From: F23-B02 sp963610045
GTDB lineage: Bacteria; Bacillota; Clostridia; Oscillospirales; Oscillospiraceae
Length of the DNA stretch: 9,005 nucleotides
Assembly: GCA_963610045.1 (NCBI GenBank)
Contig: CAVDMS010000068.1
Coordinates: forward strand, 1-9,005
Direction: 5' to 3'
Positions 5,676 to 9,005 of this stretch are shown in pieces. The notes beneath the pieces are model-generated. The model was not told where the DNA came from. It was given only the letters and a program-made list of their open reading frames with translations, and did no database searches. Made by a program: the position numbers and the translations under genes. How positions within the stretch are numbered: the first letter of the stretch is position 1; each line of letters starts with the position of its first letter.

Positions 5676-8342
5676 ATGAAGCTGCTTGAGAAAAAGAAAA
5701 AAGCGGACGCCGTGGAGACGGAGAAGGTCGAATCCCCCGCCGTCTCGGAGAAAAAGCCGAAAAGCAAAAAGCGCAGAGTGCTTTGCATCTGCGGTGCGGT
5801 CGTGCTTCTTCTTGCGGCGATAAAGATCGTGCCGAGCTTCTTCGGCGGCGTGTCGGATGCCGACTTTGCCGACGGCGGTGCGAGCAAGACGCTCCCCGTG
5901 CCTGAGGGCGACCCCTCCGGTCAGACGGCGGAGGACAATATTTATATATGTATAGGCGTTATGAACTCCGCAAGCTACCGCTCCGAAACGACGGGAAGCA
6001 CGGCGGCAAGCGTCGGATTTATAGACTACAACCAACAGATCTACGGTCAGCGTGTCGTCACCGAGGACAGCGTTTTTAACGAGACGATAAGCACCAGCGC
6101 ACTGGTGAAGGTCGGCGAGCAGAAGTATTTTAAGGACGGCGCCATCCTCATGCGCAAGGCGGACTCCGTCAGCGGAACGACGGCTCAGTGGAGCAAGGAC
6201 ATCTACGCAATCTCCGACGAGGATTACAGCCACGCCTACGGTCAGCTTCCCCGCAACCTCACGAACTACGTCGTGAGCGACGAGACGGTGTGCAAGCCCG
6301 AAATGCAGAAGGACGCCGACGGAAATTATGTCATCAGCTTCGACCTTGAGCCGGAGGGCGCAAGCGCATACTACAAGCGTCAGATCTACACCTACAGCGG
6401 CGCATCGCAGATGCCCGTGTTTACCGAGGTCCACATGGTGTGGACGATAGATTCCCAGTGGCGTCTGCTCAAGATGGAGACCGTCGAGACCTATGAGGTC
6501 ACAATGTCGGGTCTCGGCAGCATGGGCTGCACCAGTAATATCACGGAGCTGTTCTCCGATTTCGGCAACGTTACCGACGATCAGAAGGAGTTCCAAAAGT
6601 ATCTTGAGACCGAGTACGACCCCAACAAGCTCTCGAAGCTCAGCCGTGACGATGCGCTCCAGGAGGAGCTTTTGGGCATCTTCGAGCGCAACCCGAACCT
6701 GAACGTCACCGTCACCGCAGGCGGAAAGCAGTACGTCCTCAAGGCGCACCTTGACATTGCGAACATGAGCTTCAAGGTCAAAGGCGAGGTCGAGGGGCTT
6801 GACGTGTACGGCGTGTACAGCGGCGGAAAGCTGTATCTGCGTGTGGAAAATCAGAAGATAGTCCTTAAAGCGAACGACGCCATCGACGCATTCGGCAAGG
6901 TCATGGGCGGACTCGGCATGAAGGTCCCCGACATTTCGCTTGAAGGCTCCGCCGTGCAGTCGATAGTAAACGGCATGGACGTGAAAACGACCTCCAAGGG
7001 AAAGACCATCAGCTTTAACGACAGTATGCTTTCGGGTGCGATCAAGATAACGGGCAAGGAAAAGCCGAAGCTTAAAAGCGCCGACCTTCGGGTGAACATG
7101 GGAGGTACCTCCGTCGGCATATATGCGACCCCGGCAAAGAGCTTTAACAGCGAGTCGCTGTCCGGCTACACCGACCTCACGGGTGCGCTCACGCTCGTGA
7201 GCCCCATCATGGAGAACATAAGCTCCGGCGGCTGCACCGCCGACGTGACGCTCTCCGGCAGCGGAATAAGTCTCTCCGGCAGACTGAGTGTGGCTTACCC
7301 CGGCAGCGAGCTGAAGGCAGTATTTGACACGAGCGTTGACGGCGTTGCGGTCAGAGTGACGCTCGTAGGAGACACGGTGTACGCCGAGGCAGGCAACATC
7401 CGCATCAGCGGAAAGCTCGATCAGCTCAAGGATCTGGTCGGCTTCATAACGGAAATGAGCGGCGGCAGTGCCGGAAGCGGCAGCAACGCCGGCGCTGCGA
7501 TAGAGAGCTTCTTCGGCGACCTGAGCGTCAAGAAGGCGATAAACTCCGTGAGCGGACTTTCGTGGTACGACAATGCGCTCCACGCAAGCGTGAACCTCGG
7601 CGGGGGAGTGGTCGTGAATGCGGCGCTCGGCAGCGGCAGCGTGAGCCTTGAAATGTCGGGTATGCGCATCAGCATGACCCTCGTGTCAAACGGCGCACCG
7701 AGCATCTCGGTGCCTACCGGCAGCTTCGTTACCCTGTCGCAGCTTGCGCAGTACAAGGACACTCTCCTGCGCTATGCGGGCGCAAAGGGCATGGAGATGG
7801 CGGCGGATGTGAGCGTGAACGGCGTTGCGATCCATGCCGACATGATATTTGACTTCGGCAGCCCCATGGCGGTGAAGGCAAGCTCCAAGCTGCTGGGAAC
7901 GCAGCTCAACGTAACGCTTTATAACGGCACCGTGTACATCGACTACGGTGCGATAAGAGTCAGGGCTGACGAGAGCAATCTGCGTCAGGCGATGGAGACG
8001 GCGCTGAGGCTCGTACCGGGTCTCGGCAGCGGTACGCTTGCAAAGACCGTCGGTGCATATGTGGAATTCTTCGACAATCTGTCGCTTGCGAGGGTCGTGG
8101 GGGCGATCTCCGAATTCTACTTTGCGGACGGACAGCTGCACATCACGGCGAGCATTGCGGACGATCCTCTGTACCTGAGTCTCACGCCGACGGCGGTGTA
8201 CGCATCGACGACGGTTTCGGGTACTGCGGTGAGTGCGGTGCTGACGCCGGGGGCGGCGCTCAAGGAGGCGTCGGTGCTTGCGCCGAGCGGCTACTACATG
8301 AGCGTTGACGAGCTTTTGGCGGCGGGAGCGATATTCCGCTGA
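5676..8342 (+). CDS. Large membrane-anchored surface protein with three tandem beta-rich repeats
   Basis: I do not recognise a named family for this 888-aa protein. A Lys/Glu-rich cytoplasmic tail (1-34) precedes one hydrophobic segment (about 35-53), a signal anchor without a lipobox, so the rest should lie outside the membrane. A Gly/Ser/Pro linker (56-86) leads to a domain (about 88-295) alternating Y/V/I strands, containing Y-K-R-Q-I-Y-T-Y and V-H-M-V-W-T-I-D. The remainder looks like three tandem units: A about 345-500, B about 520-688, C about 706-880. Each has a strand block with G-x-x-V/L-x-V-x-L or a relative, then Y-L/A/I and N/G-x-I-x-I/V (G-K-L-Y-L-R-V at 384-390, D-T-V-Y-A at 566-570, G-T-V-Y-I at 751-755). 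Each unit ends in a serine-rich turn and hydrophobic stretch (SLSGYTDL, GSFVTLSQL, GYYMSVDELL). Units B and C also share E-S-F-F-G-D-L-S / E-F-F-D-N-L-S. The start has AAAGAGG 9 nt upstream. A bidirectional terminator follows. Function unknown; lipoprotein-carrier-like (LolA/LppX) folds are one guess. Confidence 0.85.
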   Translation: MKLLEKKKKADAVETEKVESPAVSEKKPKSKKRRVLCICGAVVLLLAAIKIVPSFFGGVSDADFADGGASKTLPVPEGDPSGQTAEDNIYICIGVMNSASYRSETTGSTAASVGFIDYNQQIYGQRVVTEDSVFNETISTSALVKVGEQKYFKDGAILMRKADSVSGTTAQWSKDIYAISDEDYSHAYGQLPRNLTNYVVSDETVCKPEMQKDADGNYVISFDLEPEGASAYYKRQIYTYSGASQMPVFTEVHMVWTIDSQWRLLKMETVETYEVTMSGLGSMGCTSNITELFSDFGNVTDDQKEFQKYLETEYDPNKLSKLSRDDALQEELLGIFERNPNLNVTVTAGGKQYVLKAHLDIANMSFKVKGEVEGLDVYGVYSGGKLYLRVENQKIVLKANDAIDAFGKVMGGLGMKVPDISLEGSAVQSIVNGMDVKTTSKGKTISFNDSMLSGAIKITGKEKPKLKSADLRVNMGGTSVGIYATPAKSFNSESLSGYTDLTGALTLVSPIMENISSGGCTADVTLSGSGISLSGRLSVAYPGSELKAVFDTSVDGVAVRVTLVGDTVYAEAGNIRISGKLDQLKDLVGFITEMSGGSAGSGSNAGAAIESFFGDLSVKKAINSVSGLSWYDNALHASVNLGGGVVVNAALGSGSVSLEMSGMRISMTLVSNGAPSISVPTGSFVTLSQLAQYKDTLLRYAGAKGMEMAADVSVNGVAIHADMIFDFGSPMAVKASSKLLGTQLNVTLYNGTVYIDYGAIRVRADESNLRQAMETALRLVPGLGSGTLAKTVGAYVEFFDNLSLARVVGAISEFYFADGQLHITASIADDPLYLSLTPTAVYASTTVSGTAVSAVLTPGAALKEASVLAPSGYYMSVDELLAAGAIFR

Positions 8343-8347
8343 GAAGC

Positions 8348-8387
8348 TGAAAATAGCGTGACCGAATTTTCGGTCACGCTATTTTCA
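8348..8387. terminator. Perfect 19-bp bidirectional terminator
   Basis: TGAAAATAGCGTGACCGAA (8348-8366) is the exact reverse complement of 8369-8387, with only TT between, so the top base pairs open to form a small loop. The A-rich 5' flank and T-rich 3' flank give a U-tract in both directions. It lies 5 nt after the surface-protein stop and 10 nt beyond the convergent GNAT stop, and so ends both transcripts. Confidence 0.92.
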
Positions 8388-8397
8388 TACCGCCAAT

Positions 8398-8847
8398 TCA
8401 GCGGTGGATGTACATTCGTGAATACTCGCCGCCGTCGCAGTGCACCATGCACAGAAAGTCCCAACCGTATCGCTCGTAAAAGCCCGTGTGATCGGTGAGC
8501 AGGTACACGGGGCTTATACCGCAGTGTCTTAGCTCCTCGACCGCCATGTTAAGAAGATGCCCGGCGATGCCTTGGCAGCGGCAGTCTTTCTCGGTATAGA
8601 CGGCGCAGACGTTGGGTGCAAGGTCAGGGCGTTCGTGGAAGTCGTTTTCGATTACGCCGAGACCGCCGACTATCCTGTCACCGTCGAGGCAGAGGTACCA
8701 ACCGTACTCCGTTTTGCCGGAAAGGTAGTCGTCCATGCAGTCGAGGTAGGCGCTTGTTGGGACGCCCCACTTGCCGTGAAACCATTCTGCGGCGGGGACT
8801 TTAAGCTCCGGTTTTTGTCTGAGGTTTATGAATGTGCGATTTTCCAT
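8398..8847 (-). CDS. GNAT family N-acetyltransferase
   Basis: This 149-aa soluble enzyme is expected to transfer acetyl from acetyl-CoA to an amine; the substrate is unknown. The GNAT fold is visible: strands W-Y-L-C-L-D-G-D-R-I-V-G-G-L-G-V-I (50-66), motif A with N-V-C-A-V-Y-T and the acetyl-CoA pyrophosphate loop R90-C-Q-G93-I-A95-G, helix G-H-L-L-N-M-A-V-E-E-L (96-106), then V-Y-L-L-T and the motif B segment G-F-Y-E-R-Y-G-W (122-129). The length is typical of a single-domain GNAT. GGAGG (8854-8858) lies 6 nt before the ATG at 8847. The gene stands alone between two strong hairpins, convergent with the surface-protein gene. A heptamer repeat array occupies its upstream region, so its promoter must lie in or beyond that array. 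Confidence 0.92.
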   Translation of the reverse strand: MENRTFINLRQKPELKVPAAEWFHGKWGVPTSAYLDCMDDYLSGKTEYGWYLCLDGDRIVGGLGVIENDFHERPDLAPNVCAVYTEKDCRCQGIAGHLLNMAVEELRHCGISPVYLLTDHTGFYERYGWDFLCMVHCDGGEYSRMYIHR

Positions 8848-8869
8848 GCTGCACCTCCGAGGGGGGATA

Positions 8870-8911
8870 GTGAATAATGAATAATGAATAGTGAATAGTG
8901 AAGAGTGAAAA
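8870..8911. repeat. Heptamer tandem repeat, six copies
   Basis: Six head-to-tail 7-bp units read GTGAATA, ATGAATA, ATGAATA, GTGAATA, GTGAAGA, GTGAAAA on the plus strand, consensus RTGAATA, with divergence increasing to the right. The array fills most of the space between the GNAT ribosome binding site (8852-8858) and the tRNA terminator (8915-8955). On the minus strand the units read as TATTCAY, which contain -10-like strings. Units are too short for CRISPR. Such arrays can change copy number by slippage; an effect on GNAT expression is only inferred. Confidence 0.85.
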
Positions 8912-8914
8912 AGT

Positions 8915-8955
8915 AAAAATGAAGTCCGTAGGCTTTGCCTACGGACTTCATTTTT
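8915..8955 (-). terminator. Perfect 19-bp terminator downstream of tRNA-Cys
   Basis: Positions 8915-8933 and 8937-8955 (GCCTACGGACTTCATTTTT) form a perfect 19-bp stem with a 3-nt loop TTT. On the minus strand it directly follows the tRNA CCA end, sharing one base, and is followed by TTTTTACTTTTT, so it should end the tRNA-Cys transcript. The symmetric A/T flanks mean it could also act in the plus direction. Confidence 0.88.
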
Positions 8956-9005
8956 GGAGGCGTCACCCGGATTTGAACCGGGGAATCGCGGATTTGCAGT
9001 CCGCT
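8955..9005 (-). tRNA. tRNA-Cys (GCA), 3' part, cut by window edge
   Basis: On the minus strand the sequence shows the anticodon stem TCCGC/GCGGA closing a 7-nt loop CTGCAAA with anticodon GCA (plus-strand 8995-8997), a 5-nt variable region (8983-8987), a T arm CCGGG/CCCGG with loop TTCAAAT (8966-8982), the 3' acceptor strand TGACGCC (8959-8965), discriminator U73 typical of tRNA-Cys, and an encoded CCA (8955-8957). The D arm and 5' acceptor strand lie beyond the right edge. More tRNA genes may be upstream, outside the window. Confidence 0.95.

Noticed and set aside
5517..7583. Minus-strand open frame of 688 aa
   Set aside because: It is antisense to the 888-aa gene and the intergenic region, is Arg/His/Val-rich in the way shadow frames are, and shows no ribosome binding site or recognisable domain.
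8870..8911. Possible CRISPR-like array
   Set aside because: Units are 7 bp and contiguous without spacers; no cas genes are present.

Overview
The window looks like chromosomal DNA from a low-to-mid-GC Gram-positive anaerobe of the class Clostridia, perhaps Oscillospiraceae/Ruminococcaceae. The grounds are strong AGGAGG-type ribosome binding sites, a class A PBP with an acidic/proline-rich tail, a DUF1292 protein, a BofC-C-like mini-protein, an XRE regulator fused to a membrane domain and a small lipobox lipoprotein. The placement is inferred from gene content and style, not from a phylogenetic marker. No phage, transposon, CRISPR or defence genes were found. I found no obvious new multi-gene system; the most unusual items are listed as findings.

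Layout, left to right. Bases 1-137 hold non-coding sequence dense in small hairpins, perhaps part of a structured RNA cut by the window edge (class unresolved). Two minus-strand genes follow: a DUF1292 protein (165-452) with its own good promoter, and upstream of it a small membrane-anchored protein with a BofC-C-terminal-like domain (517-843). From a shared intergenic region the plus strand carries a class A penicillin-binding protein (998-3118), then 22 bp later a 94-aa conserved-looking protein with a TTG start (3141-3425), closed by a terminator. A SpoU/TrmH-family RNA methyltransferase (3508-4335) follows, ended by a hairpin that also separates it from a convergent minus-strand pair: a 129-aa lipoprotein (4401-4790) and, upstream, an XRE regulator with four membrane segments (4816-5442). 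The regulator's consensus-like promoter sits so close to the ATG that the mRNA is predicted to be leaderless.

A 233-bp intergenic region (5443-5675) with several inverted repeats and a repeated CTACCG motif separates this pair from an 888-aa, single-pass, surface-exposed protein (5676-8342) whose C-terminal two thirds appears to be three tandem copies of a beta-rich module of about 160 residues. A perfect 19-bp bidirectional terminator lies between it and a convergent GNAT acetyltransferase (8398-8847). Upstream of the GNAT gene are a six-copy heptamer tandem repeat, another perfect 19-bp terminator hairpin, and the 3' part of a minus-strand tRNA-Cys(GCA) running off the right edge.

Functionally the window has a cell-envelope flavour (PBP, surface protein, lipoprotein, membrane-bound regulator) mixed with RNA housekeeping (methyltransferase, tRNA-Cys). 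Only the PBP/94-aa pair and the XRE/lipoprotein pair look like operons; the rest are single genes separated by terminators or by convergent/divergent arrangement.
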